DNA from: JBGCEZ01 sp045106735
Lineage (GTDB): Bacteria; Planctomycetota; Phycisphaerae; Phycisphaerales; SM1A02
Length of the DNA stretch: 64,000 nucleotides
Reading direction: 5' to 3'
NCBI GenBank assembly: GCA_045106735.1
Contig: JBGCEZ010000069.1
Location: 6,925 to 70,924, forward strand
Shown: positions 11,068 to 18,332 of the stretch, piece by piece
Layout: each line of letters starts with the position of its first letter
Numbering within the stretch: position 1 is the first letter of the stretch
The notes under the pieces: model-generated
The model's database searches: none
What the model was told of the DNA's origin: nothing
The model's input: only the letters and a program-made list of their open reading frames with translations
Made by a program: the position numbers and the translations under genes

Positions 11068-11516
11068 ATGCTCCACGACCCACGGTGGCCCGGGCGCCCC
11101 TGAGCTTTGCGGCGATCTTCTTCGCCATCGGCCTGTGGCTGATTCTTCCGGCCCAGGCGCCGGCCTTGGCCGGGGCGGCCGACGATGCCGGCGCGCTCGG
11201 CAGCGATCCGGCGGCGGTCGAGGCGGCGGTGCGCACCATCGCCTCGCCCTTCTTGCGGTCGAGTGGGATGTTCATCCTTGGCGTGCTGGCGTTCTCGCAG
11301 ATCCTGGGCGTGATCCGGCTGCTCAAGGGCCCGTCGCTGGCCGACCGCGTGATCGTGCTCGACTTCCTGGGCGTGACCGCCGCATCGATGGCCGGCGTCT
11401 ACTCCGTCATCCACGAGGATCCGCTCTTTCTCCGCGTCGCCATCGTGCTGTCGTTGGTGAGCTTCGTGGGAACGATCGGATTCGCCCTCTACTGCGAGAA
11501 GCGGGGGGTCGCCTGA
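11064..11516 (+). CDS. mrpF: Na+/H+ antiporter subunit F (MrpF/MnhF) with N-terminal extension
   Basis: A 150-residue MrpF. The canonical three-helix part begins near residue 67 (ILGVLAFSQILGVIRLLKGPSLADRVIVLDFL; the GPSLADRVIxLD box is diagnostic). The preceding residues form an extra hydrophobic helix plus an Ala-rich loop that most MrpF proteins lack (about 90 residues is usual). ATG at 11064 is kept because it overlaps the mrpE stop in the ATGA pattern used across the operon; an internal Met at 11268 would give a normal-length protein. Confidence 0.92.
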   Translation: MNAPRPTVARAPLSFAAIFFAIGLWLILPAQAPALAGAADDAGALGSDPAAVEAAVRTIASPFLRSSGMFILGVLAFSQILGVIRLLKGPSLADRVIVLDFLGVTAASMAGVYSVIHEDPLFLRVAIVLSLVSFVGTIGFALYCEKRGVA

Positions 11517-11899
11517 TGCCCGAGATCGTGCGCTTCATTCTGGTTGATGCCCTGCTGATCGCCGGCGCGTTCTTCGTGCTCGTGGCCGGCGTGGGCTTGG
11601 TGCGGATGCCCGACTTGCTGCTCCGCATGCAAGGGGCGGCCAAGGCCGGCACCCTCGGCGTGGGCCTGATCGTGCTCGCGGTGGCGGTGGCGTACGGCAC
11701 CGTCGGCGTGTTCACGCGCGCGGTGCTGCTCATCGGGTTCTACTTCATCACCGCCCCGGTGGCCGGGCACATCATCAGCCGCGCGGCGTACCGCAGCGGC
11801 ATCGGTCTGTGGGACCGGATGGTGTGCGATGACTTCCGGGCGGCCGTTGAAGCCGAGGGCTTTGAGCGCGCATCCGACGAGGTCATGGACGCGGAGTGA
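11516..11899 (+). CDS. mrpG: Na+/H+ antiporter subunit G (MrpG/MnhG)
   Basis: A 127-residue, three-helix MnhG protein. Diagnostic features are GVGLVRMPDLLLRMQGAAKAGTLGVGLIVL (family RxPDxxxRxHAxxKAxTLG) and FYFITAPVAGHIISRAAYRSG. The usual His after MQ/RMH is Gln-Gly here (RMQGAAKA). The start codon shares one base with the mrpF stop (TGATG). It is the last gene of the operon, completing the full A-G subunit set required for antiport. Confidence 0.95.
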   Translation: MPEIVRFILVDALLIAGAFFVLVAGVGLVRMPDLLLRMQGAAKAGTLGVGLIVLAVAVAYGTVGVFTRAVLLIGFYFITAPVAGHIISRAAYRSGIGLWDRMVCDDFRAAVEAEGFERASDEVMDAE

Positions 11900-11985
11900 T
11901 CCGCGGCGTCGTCCGGGCGGTTCGAGCCGCGGCGAGTTCGCGGCGTGATCCGCGGCGTGAACCGAGTGGTTTGGGCCGACCGCGG

Positions 11986-12900
11986 TCAGGCCGTCGCGGC
12001 CGCCGAATTCGCCACACTCGCGGCGCTCGAGCAGATCGCCTGTACCAGCGGGTTTTCAATCCGCCGCTCGACGGTGATCGCGAAGAAGCGCTCAATCAGG
12101 TCCGACACTTCGCCCAGGCATTGAACGTCGTACTGACGCTCGATGACGTCGCTGATCATCGCCGGCGCGGGGAACACGCCGAGGCCTTCCTGTCCGAAGG
12201 CCTTGAGCATGCCGCTGTCTTCGACTTCGGCCACGATCGCGGGGCGAATCTCGTGCTCGTAGAGCCACTGATCGACGCTGCGGCGCATGGTCGTGTTCGC
12301 GGTGGGGACGAGCAGCCGGGCGCCTTCAAGGCACGCCGGGAACACGCCCTCAAGGCCCGCGGCGACTTCCGGCGTGGCAAAGAACGCAATCGGGCACGAC
12401 ACGATCTCGTGGCTGAACGCCTTCACCGGAAGATCGATGCCCATCGGGGCGTCGGTCAGCACCACGTCGAGGGCGTAGCTGGCCAGCAGGCCGGCCAGAC
12501 TTTCGGCCTTGTCCTCGTTGCACACCAGGTGCACATCGTGCTCCACGTCAAACGCGGGGCGGATCAGCCGCGTGGCGACGAGCTTGGGCACCGCATCGGC
12601 CACGCCGACGCGCAGGCGCCGCGGGCCGCCGTGGGCGCGGTTGGCCAGCGTGTCCTGCAACTCGCCGCCCAGGGCGAAGATCTGCTCGGCGTACTGGTGG
12701 ACGACGCGGCCGGTCTCGGTCAGGACGAGTCGTCGTCCGGTCCGGCGGAACAGCGGGGCGCCGATGCGCTTCTCGAGCGAGCGAACCTGGGCGCTGATCG
12801 TGGGCTGGGCCAGACCGAGCTTCTCGCCCGCACGGGTGATGCTGCCTTCGTTGGCCGCGACCCAGAAGTAGTGCAGGTGGTGGTAGTTCAGCTGTTCCAT
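11986..12900 (-). CDS. nhaR: LysR-family regulator resembling NhaR
   Basis: A 304-residue LysR-type regulator. The N-terminal winged helix-turn-helix (EGSITRAGEKLGLAQPTISAQVRSLE) follows a YHHLHYFW start like that of NhaR. Along its length it keeps NhaR-like stretches (FPACLEGARLLVP, LYEHEIRPAIVAEVEDSGMLKAFG, ERRIENPLVQAIC) rather than the generic LysR effector domain. NhaR activates Na+/H+ antiporter genes in response to Na+. Here the gene is convergent with the complete mrp operon, ending 86 bp from mrpG, which supports a role in sodium or pH control. Direct regulation of mrp is inference; the gene is not divergently placed as LysR targets usually are. Confidence 0.85.
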   Translation of the reverse strand: MEQLNYHHLHYFWVAANEGSITRAGEKLGLAQPTISAQVRSLEKRIGAPLFRRTGRRLVLTETGRVVHQYAEQIFALGGELQDTLANRAHGGPRRLRVGVADAVPKLVATRLIRPAFDVEHDVHLVCNEDKAESLAGLLASYALDVVLTDAPMGIDLPVKAFSHEIVSCPIAFFATPEVAAGLEGVFPACLEGARLLVPTANTTMRRSVDQWLYEHEIRPAIVAEVEDSGMLKAFGQEGLGVFPAPAMISDVIERQYDVQCLGEVSDLIERFFAITVERRIENPLVQAICSSAASVANSAAATA

Positions 12901-13422
12901 GGCGGGCGGGGTCCCTCTGTCGGGCGGGTCAGTGGGGCAGGTCAGTCGGGCGAGCCAATTGGGCGAGCCGCGGTGGCGAGAGCCAGGCAGGCCAGTCGGG
13001 ATCGCGAACCGGTCCGGTGCGACGATGGGGCGCCCGGGACAATGTGCATCGGCTCGGCCGATACGTCCATCGATGCAATTTAATCAGACTCTAGCCCGTC
13101 CGCCGGCCGAAAGGTGCCGCAGGGCGGCCAACGGAGGCAGAATTTTCGCGTCCGGGGGCGTGGGACGGTGGGCCATGGTGCCGCGGCCCGACCTCGACGG
13201 CCGGGAACCGTCGCCGCGACGTGCCGCACGTCGACCGACCTCAGCGGGATCGGCCTCAGGGGGGTGGCCCCTCAGTCGGATCGGACTCGCTGGGACCGGC
13301 CTCAGCGCAGCCGACCTCGCGGCGACCGGCTTCAGCGGGACCGGCCTCGGAGCAGCCGACCTCGCGGCGACCGGCCTCAGCGGGACCGGCCTCCGGGCAA
13401 ACCCGTGCCGCGCGCATCTGCC
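12901..13422. other. Gene-free 520-bp spacer
   Basis: It lies between the nhaR start and the subtilase stop (both minus). It should contain the nhaR promoter near 12900-13000. Its right half holds the 15-bp periodic array described separately. I see no supported gene; long plus-strand frames here continue antisense through the subtilase gene. Confidence 0.5.
13292..13396. repeat. 15-bp periodic tandem array (45-bp superunits)
   Basis: Units such as gcagccgacctcgcg, gcgaccggcttcagc and gggaccggcctcgga alternate. Two 45-bp superunits (13307-13351 and 13352-13396) are nearly identical, and degenerate copies extend left to about 13248. The period of 15 keeps frame: on the plus strand it would read pentapeptide-repeat-like AADLA/ATGLS/GTGLR. 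No start and stop context makes that a credible gene. It sits just after the stop of the subtilase gene, on whose strand it is downstream. Confidence 0.7.
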
Positions 13423-14958
13423 TCAGAGCTTCGGGCAGGGGCCCCAGGCACTGAGCAGGGCGAGCAGGTCCTCGAACGTGACGAGGTTGTCGTCGCCGGC
13501 AAGATCCAAGGCGAGGCAGGCCTCGTCGGAGTTCCCGAAGCACGAGAGCAGCGTGAGCAGGTCCCCAAAGTCGACCGCGGTCGAGCCATCGATGTCGGCG
13601 GGGCAGCTGGTGATGAACGCGCGGGTGGCCAGGATCGCAAGCCGGGCATTCACGCGGCCGTGCCCGAAGAAGTCATCGCGCCCCGGCTGGTCTTGGAAGG
13701 GGGTTCCGATCTCGTCGATCGCGGCCTGGACCAGCAGCGCCCGCACTTCGTCGTGCGTCAGCGTCACGCCCGCGGCGTTGGCCTCGGCCACCATGAGCGA
13801 CACGATGCCGGCCACCATCGGCGTGGCGATTCCGCAGCCCGAGGTCACGTCGAAGTTGTCCACGCCGAAATTCCATGGCAGCGTGGGAACGAAATCGCTG
13901 GGGGCGACAAAGTCAAGGGCGGCGCCGGTACCGGAGAAATTCGCCCGGCCGTCATCGCGCCGGGTCGCGCCGATCGAGAGGGTGAACGGACTCGCGCCCG
14001 GCATGCTCACATCGGCGTTTCCGATGCCGCCATTTCCGGCGCACGCGATGAGGATCTGGCCAGCATTCCGGGCGTTCTCGAGCGCTTCGGTCACGAGTTG
14101 GGACTGGGACGAGCTGACGATGCTCATGGAGATGATGTCGACGTCGTCCCGAGCCGCGCAGAAGTTGATCGCCTGCGCCGTCTCGAACGGCGTGCCCGTT
14201 GCATTCTCGTCGAACACCCGGAGCGGAAGAATCAACGCCGACGGATCAACGCCGGCCAACGCAAAATCATTGTTCCAGTTCGCCGCGATCACGCCGGCGA
14301 CCCGGGTGCCGACTCCATTGAGGTCACTGGGATCCGAGTCAAAGTCCACGAAATCAAAGCCGCCTTGCATCAATCGCCCGATGAGGTCCGGGTGGGCGAA
14401 ATTCACGCCGCTGTCGATGACGGCAATGACCACGTCCGGGTCACCGGTGGTCAAGGACCACGCTCCCAGGACATCGATATCGGCATCTGGCGTTCCACCC
14501 TGCTGGCCCGTGTTGTGCAGGTTCCACTGGCTCTCGAAGTGGGTGTCGTTTGGGGGGCCGTCGAGGGCGTCGTTGGGTGGCGCGAGGAAGCCGCCCGCCC
14601 GCATGCTCGTTGAGTTTGGTTCGGCGAATCGCACGTCGGGCTGGGCCGTCCATGCGGCGGCGGCGGCGAGTTCGGTACCGACCGGCACGCTGACGAGCAT
14701 CGCGCCGCTGATGAAATCGTGCTTGAGTACGTGAAGACCGCGCCACGTGGTGGACGGGCCCTTGGCTTCGTTCGCGGCGTACGACTTGTCGGACGGCGAC
14801 TTGATGTCGATCCCCGCGCCCGCGACCGGCATGATGATCAGTTGGCCGGGGTTGATCGCTGAGGTCGCGTCCGCGGCATCGGCGGCATCGGCGACGGCCG
14901 ACGACGTCAACGTGAGCAATGCGGCGAACGTCGACACGAACATGGGGCCGAACTGCAT
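13423..14958 (-). CDS. Secreted subtilase-fold (S8) pseudoprotease with dockerin-like tail
   Basis: A 511-residue secreted protein: signal peptide 1-25, an N-terminal segment (38-125) resembling a subtilase propeptide, an S8 domain (about 140-450), then a two-part dockerin-like tail (CPADIDGSTAVDFGDLLTLLSCFG and a second copy ending LLALLSAWGPC). The catalytic Asp is kept (AVIDSGV, D182), as is the oxyanion Asn (CAGNGG, N309). The His motif GHGTHVAG reads GVGTRVAG (Val216) and the Ser motif GTSMATP reads GCGIATP (Gly376). It is therefore predicted to be catalytically dead. ATG 14958 is fixed by GAGGAG six bases upstream. It may bind peptides or act as an inhibitor or scaffold. Confidence 0.9.
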   Translation of the reverse strand: MQFGPMFVSTFAALLTLTSSAVADAADAADATSAINPGQLIIMPVAGAGIDIKSPSDKSYAANEAKGPSTTWRGLHVLKHDFISGAMLVSVPVGTELAAAAAWTAQPDVRFAEPNSTSMRAGGFLAPPNDALDGPPNDTHFESQWNLHNTGQQGGTPDADIDVLGAWSLTTGDPDVVIAVIDSGVNFAHPDLIGRLMQGGFDFVDFDSDPSDLNGVGTRVAGVIAANWNNDFALAGVDPSALILPLRVFDENATGTPFETAQAINFCAARDDVDIISMSIVSSSQSQLVTEALENARNAGQILIACAGNGGIGNADVSMPGASPFTLSIGATRRDDGRANFSGTGAALDFVAPSDFVPTLPWNFGVDNFDVTSGCGIATPMVAGIVSLMVAEANAAGVTLTHDEVRALLVQAAIDEIGTPFQDQPGRDDFFGHGRVNARLAILATRAFITSCPADIDGSTAVDFGDLLTLLSCFGNSDEACLALDLAGDDNLVTFEDLLALLSAWGPCPKL

Positions 14959-14964
14959 GGGGGG

Positions 14965-14970
14965 CTCCTC
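14965..14970 (-). promoter_or_regulatory. Shine-Dalgarno of the subtilase-like gene
   Basis: GAGGAG on the minus strand with 6-nt spacing to ATG 14958. It rules out the much longer in-frame upstream extension, which runs through the 11-bp repeat array. Confidence 0.75.
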
Positions 14971-15088
14971 GGATAGACGGTCGATGATACGTGGGAGCGC
15001 GGGACATCCTGCGCGCTGCGTCGTCGGTTTCGTGAGCGTTTGGTTGGCGGCCGCGTGCATCGCTTCTGGCGACGCGCTCGTCGGATCT

Positions 15089-15187
15089 GCGAGCGATCTG
15101 CGAGCGATGTGCGAGCGATGTGCGAACGACGTGCGAACGACGTGCGAACGACGTGCGAGCGACGTGCGAGCGATGTGCGAACGACGG
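15089..15187. repeat. 11-bp tandem repeat, nine copies
   Basis: Nine consecutive 11-mers of the form gcgaRcgaYgt (for example gcgagcgatgt, gcgaacgacgt). An 11-bp period shifts frame every unit, so it is not coding-driven. It sits in the upstream region of the subtilase-like gene, about 130 bp from its start. The period is close to one DNA helical turn, so any bound protein would meet each unit on the same face. Confidence 0.9.
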
Positions 15188-15646
15188 GCGGAACGGATGG
15201 CGGGGCGCCGCTGGCCGGAGGGTGACGCGAAGCGGCGGACGGCGGAGCGTCCTATCGGACCGATTGGTCGGCGCTGGACCTTTGGCCATTGGACGTCGAG
15301 CGTTGGCCGGCCGTGGATCGTTCCGAAGTCGTGTGGGCGCCGAGGCCGAAGGAGTGGACCGTTTCGCCGCATCGCGAAAGGGCGGCCAGTCGGTCCACCT
15401 GGACCGCCCGCGGCGCTCCGTCGGCCAGCCCACGAGGAAATATCGGCGACGAACCGGGGCCAAAGCGTCGCTGGGGGCTCCAGAACGTCCGAATAGGCTG
15501 GTGCTATGGGAAAGGTTGAAGGATCTTTCTGGACTATGAATTTTGGCGTGCGATGCTATGGGGTCGGCTGCTGGCTCATCGTGAGGCGGCCCGGCGTTCG
15601 CGGCCCCGTCCCGGTTGCCGGATGACGCGGCCTGACCCCCTGCACT

Positions 15647-15651
15647 GGAGG
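15647..15651 (+). promoter_or_regulatory. Shine-Dalgarno of hpf
   Basis: GGAGG with 7-nt spacing to ATG 15659, fixing the start of the ribosome hibernation factor gene. Confidence 0.75.
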
Positions 15652-15658
15652 CCACCCC

Positions 15659-16003
15659 ATGAAGTTTGAAATCCTCGGACGTGACGTCGAAATTACCGAT
15701 GCCATGCACGCCCACGCGGAGCGCCGCATCGGATTTGCTTTCGATCGAGTGGCCGACCGCATCCAGCGGGTGGTCGTACGAATGCAGGGCACACGAGATC
15801 CAAAGGGCCAGCAAGCCCAACACTGCCAAGTCCGCGTTGAGCTCGCCGGCGGCGGTTCACTGGTCATGCAAGAAGTCGATGCTTGCGGATACACCGCCGT
15901 CGATCGCACGGTGGGCCGCATGAAGCAGGTCCTCAAGAAGCAGCTGGCCAAGCGGCGTGATCGTCCCCGCATCCGCACGGTGGACGGTGTCCTGGGCGGC
16001 TGA
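15659..16003 (+). CDS. hpf: Ribosome hibernation-promoting factor (HPF/YfiA family)
   Basis: A 114-residue short-type HPF/RaiA. It starts with the family pattern KFEILGRDVEITDAMHAHAERRIG, contains the DRIQRVVVRMQGTRDPKG strand region, VQ-EVDACGYTAVDRTVGRMKQVLKKQLAKRR, and ends in a short basic tail. Short HPF binds the decoding centre of idle 70S ribosomes in stationary phase. A zinc- or long-form C-terminal dimerisation domain is absent. It stands alone with its own Shine-Dalgarno. Confidence 0.92.
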   Translation: MKFEILGRDVEITDAMHAHAERRIGFAFDRVADRIQRVVVRMQGTRDPKGQQAQHCQVRVELAGGGSLVMQEVDACGYTAVDRTVGRMKQVLKKQLAKRRDRPRIRTVDGVLGG

Positions 16004-16224
16004 TCGCCGGCCGCCGGAAACGACAACTTCTCCTCTCCTCGCAACGCCCTCGCCGGCGGACATGCTCTTCGCTCCTGCGTAGAGTCCATCGGCGGGGGCG
16101 TGGTGCGTTTTTGGAGGCCGGCGACGTGGGCAGAGGCGGACGAAGATCGCGGACATCGCGTGGAGGAAACCCGCGGTCAGAGCAGCCGGCCGTTGGCGGC
16201 TTGCCGGAAGGTGGGTCAGCGGCG

Positions 16225-16626
16225 ATGGCCGGCGGTCCGGGCGCTGAGAAACCGTGCGTGGTCTGCGGGCGGCGGATCGAATGGCGACGGAAGTGGGCCA
16301 AGAACTGGGCCGACGTGCGGTACTGCTCGCGGGCGTGCCGATCGGACGGCACCGGTCCGCAAGATGCGGCCCTGGAGGCGGCGATTCTGGAGTTGCTCGA
16401 CGACCGGGCCGGCGGGGCGACGATCTGTCCGAGCGAGGCGGCCCGACGCGTGGCTGGGCCGGGCGGTGACGAGGACGCCTGGCGCGAACTCATGGAGCCG
16501 GCCCGTCGCGCTGCGCGTCGTCTCGTGGTCGCCGGGCGCGTGGTGATCACGCAAGGCGGCCGGACGGTGGATCCGTCCACGGCCAAGGGGCCGATCCGCG
16601 TGCGCGGGGTCCCCGGTTCTTCGTGA
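16225..16626 (+). CDS. DUF2256-DUF3253 fusion protein
   Basis: A 133-residue protein starting at ATG 16225, where the conserved part begins. Residues 8-40 match DUF2256 (CVVCGRRIEWRRKWAKNWADVRYCSRAC split across two CxxC pairs, a small zinc knuckle). The remainder matches DUF3253 (AILELLDDRAGGATICPSEAAR...WRELMEPARRAARRLV...ITQGG...DPSTAKGPIRVR), a winged-helix-like domain. The two domains also occur as separate genes in bacteria; fusion suggests they work together, possibly in nucleic-acid binding. The biochemical role is not known. Confidence 0.85.
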   Translation: MAGGPGAEKPCVVCGRRIEWRRKWAKNWADVRYCSRACRSDGTGPQDAALEAAILELLDDRAGGATICPSEAARRVAGPGGDEDAWRELMEPARRAARRLVVAGRVVITQGGRTVDPSTAKGPIRVRGVPGSS

Positions 16627-16680
16627 CGGGGCGAGCGTTCCGTCTCGACGGCTCCGACGTTTCGTGGGCGAATTGTCGGG

Positions 16681-16724
16681 CGACTCGCCACCGACTCGCC
16701 GACGTTTCGCCGACGTTTCGACGC
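16681..16724. repeat. 11-bp tandem repeat, four copies
   Basis: cgactcgccac, cgactcgccga, cgtttcgccga and cgtttcgacgc follow one another exactly between the convergent stops of the DUF2256-DUF3253 gene (16626) and the sulfotransferase gene (16728). Same period as the arrays at 15089, 48456, 54912 and 59827, but unrelated sequence. Confidence 0.65.
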
Positions 16725-16727
16725 GGC

Positions 16728-18218
16728 TCAGTCGGCGGCCAACGCGGCACGAAGTCCGTCGAGCTTGGAGCCAAATCGATCGGCCCGCCCCACGCTGCCG
16801 GCGTGAAGCGGCTGACGCACTTGATCGAAACTCAGCGTGCGTTCGACGCGGCGGAGGGTGTGGAACTCCAGGCACGCGTCGTTCCACGGCAGGCCGCAGA
16901 ACTCGAGCAGCCGTTCGGTCGTGCCGCGAATGTCCGCCACCAAGTCTTCGTACTGCAATTCCATGAACGGCAGCGTCATGACGCTGCGGGCGTGGGCCAC
17001 CATGGCGTCCAGGCGTCCGTGGTACCACGCCGCGTCTTCCAGATCGCCGGCGTACCCGGTGCCGGCGGTTCCGAGCGGTTCCATCCAGCAACTCAGGCAG
17101 GTGTCGACGGGATTGCGGCGGGCGTGGACGATGCGAGCTTCCGGAAGCAGCACTTCGATCAGCCCGAGGTGCAGGGCGTTGCCCAGACTCTTGCAGACCA
17201 TGACCCGAGATTTGGCCGTCACCCGGTGCATTGCGTCGAGCAGGTCGGCGCGGGCGGCGCGGGCTGCTTCCGGCGTCAGCGACGCCAGGCACTCGGGGTA
17301 CGGCACCGTCGCGTCCACGTACTCGTGGAGCCGGTAGGCAATGCGATGGACAGACGGATCTTCGCCCATGCCGGACGCGTCCGGGTGGGCGTGCAGGATT
17401 CGTTCGGTCAGCGTCGAGCCGGTCCGGGGCATGCCGACGATGAAGATGATCGGATCGGCGGCCGCCGCTTCTTCGGCCGAAATCGCTCGGGGCAGCGCGG
17501 CCATCGCCGCTTCGGAGGTTGCCGCTCGCAGGTCGTCAAATCGCGTCTGCTCGCGCTCGCGGTTGAACGGGACGCTCGCGGTGGCGTTGGCTTCCGTTGC
17601 GGCGGCGAACGCCGCGTCGAGGTCGCCCGATCGTTCGTGAGCGCGGGCCAATTCGAATCGGACGTCGCGCAGGGCGCGAAGCGCCTTGGGGTTGGCGGCG
17701 GCGAAGCGGGCGGCAAAGGCGATCGCCTCGTCGTAGCGGCCCTCGTGATTCAAGATGCGCATCGCCGGCAAGCCAGCGTCTCCGTGGACATTCGCCGACG
17801 TCAACTGATCGCCAAGGACGGCGATCGCTTTGTCGTACTTGTTCTGCCGCTCAAACACGCTCGCCTTCAGGGCCATCGCCGGCACGAGGTCCGGCTTCAG
17901 CTTGAGGGCGGCATCGGCCGCGCCGAGGGTTTCGCGGTACTTGCCCTCGCGGAAGAGCATGTGCCCCAGCTTGATCCGAACCATTGGTTCGCGGGGCAGC
18001 TCGCGGGCCACCTGATCCATGTTCGCGATCGCCTGATCCGTCTCGCCCGAGATGAGCTGGGCGTCGGCCAGGGTCATGCGGGCGTTCGCGTCCCGCCGTT
18101 CTTCCTTCAGCCGCTGCGAGCAGCACAGGGCCGCGGTCAGCGGGTCACCCCCGGCCAGGGCCTGGCGGGCTTGACGGACGAGAGGATGGAGCATGCGGCC
18201 AGAGGTAAATGCGGACAT
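16728..18218 (-). CDS. TPR-sulfotransferase
   Basis: A 496-residue protein with two halves. Residues about 1-215 are tetratricopeptide repeats (for example AMALKASVFERQNKYDKAIAVLGDQL). Residues about 225-496 are a Sulfotransfer_3-type domain with the 5'-phosphosulfate loop FIVGMPRTGSTLTERILHAHP and the 3'-phosphate region VHARRNPVDTCLSCW. It should transfer sulfate from PAPS to a protein or glycan. The TPR-sulfotransferase fusion is common in planctomycetes and proteobacteria. No PAPS-synthesis genes are nearby, so substrate and pathway are open. No signal peptide is seen. Confidence 0.88.
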   Translation of the reverse strand: MSAFTSGRMLHPLVRQARQALAGGDPLTAALCCSQRLKEERRDANARMTLADAQLISGETDQAIANMDQVARELPREPMVRIKLGHMLFREGKYRETLGAADAALKLKPDLVPAMALKASVFERQNKYDKAIAVLGDQLTSANVHGDAGLPAMRILNHEGRYDEAIAFAARFAAANPKALRALRDVRFELARAHERSGDLDAAFAAATEANATASVPFNREREQTRFDDLRAATSEAAMAALPRAISAEEAAAADPIIFIVGMPRTGSTLTERILHAHPDASGMGEDPSVHRIAYRLHEYVDATVPYPECLASLTPEAARAARADLLDAMHRVTAKSRVMVCKSLGNALHLGLIEVLLPEARIVHARRNPVDTCLSCWMEPLGTAGTGYAGDLEDAAWYHGRLDAMVAHARSVMTLPFMELQYEDLVADIRGTTERLLEFCGLPWNDACLEFHTLRRVERTLSFDQVRQPLHAGSVGRADRFGSKLDGLRAALAAD

Positions 18219-18332
18219 TCGGTCAGGGTAGCAGGGGCGACGACCGCCGCGGCGCGGTCCGAGGTTGTTCGCGGGGCTCCGGTCAGGCTCTGGCCGGACG
18301 ATCCGCAGGAAGTGCCCGGATTGCCACCGGGA

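Larger units (their letters stand above)
14959..15658. other. 700-bp divergent spacer
   Basis: It separates the divergent subtilase-like gene and hpf and must carry both promoters. The 11-bp array (15089-15187) lies in its first third. The part nearest hpf (15490-15560) is noticeably more AT-rich than the rest, as expected for a promoter, but no well-spaced -35/-10 pair can be called. No gene is supported. Confidence 0.5.

Noticed and set aside
11896..11958. Repeat of gtgatccgcggcgt between mrpG and nhaR as a terminator or operator
   Set aside because: The two 14-bp copies are 49 bp apart and GC-rich, without an inverted arrangement or U-run. Too weak to call.
12899..14734. Plus-strand 611- and 499-codon frames containing pentapeptide-like repeats
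   Set aside because: They run antisense through the subtilase-like gene. The repeat portion comes from the 15-bp array; the rest has Arg/Ser-rich shadow composition and no ribosome-binding site.
15089..15187. CRISPR array
   Set aside because: The repeats are contiguous 11-mers without spacers, and there are no cas genes in the window.
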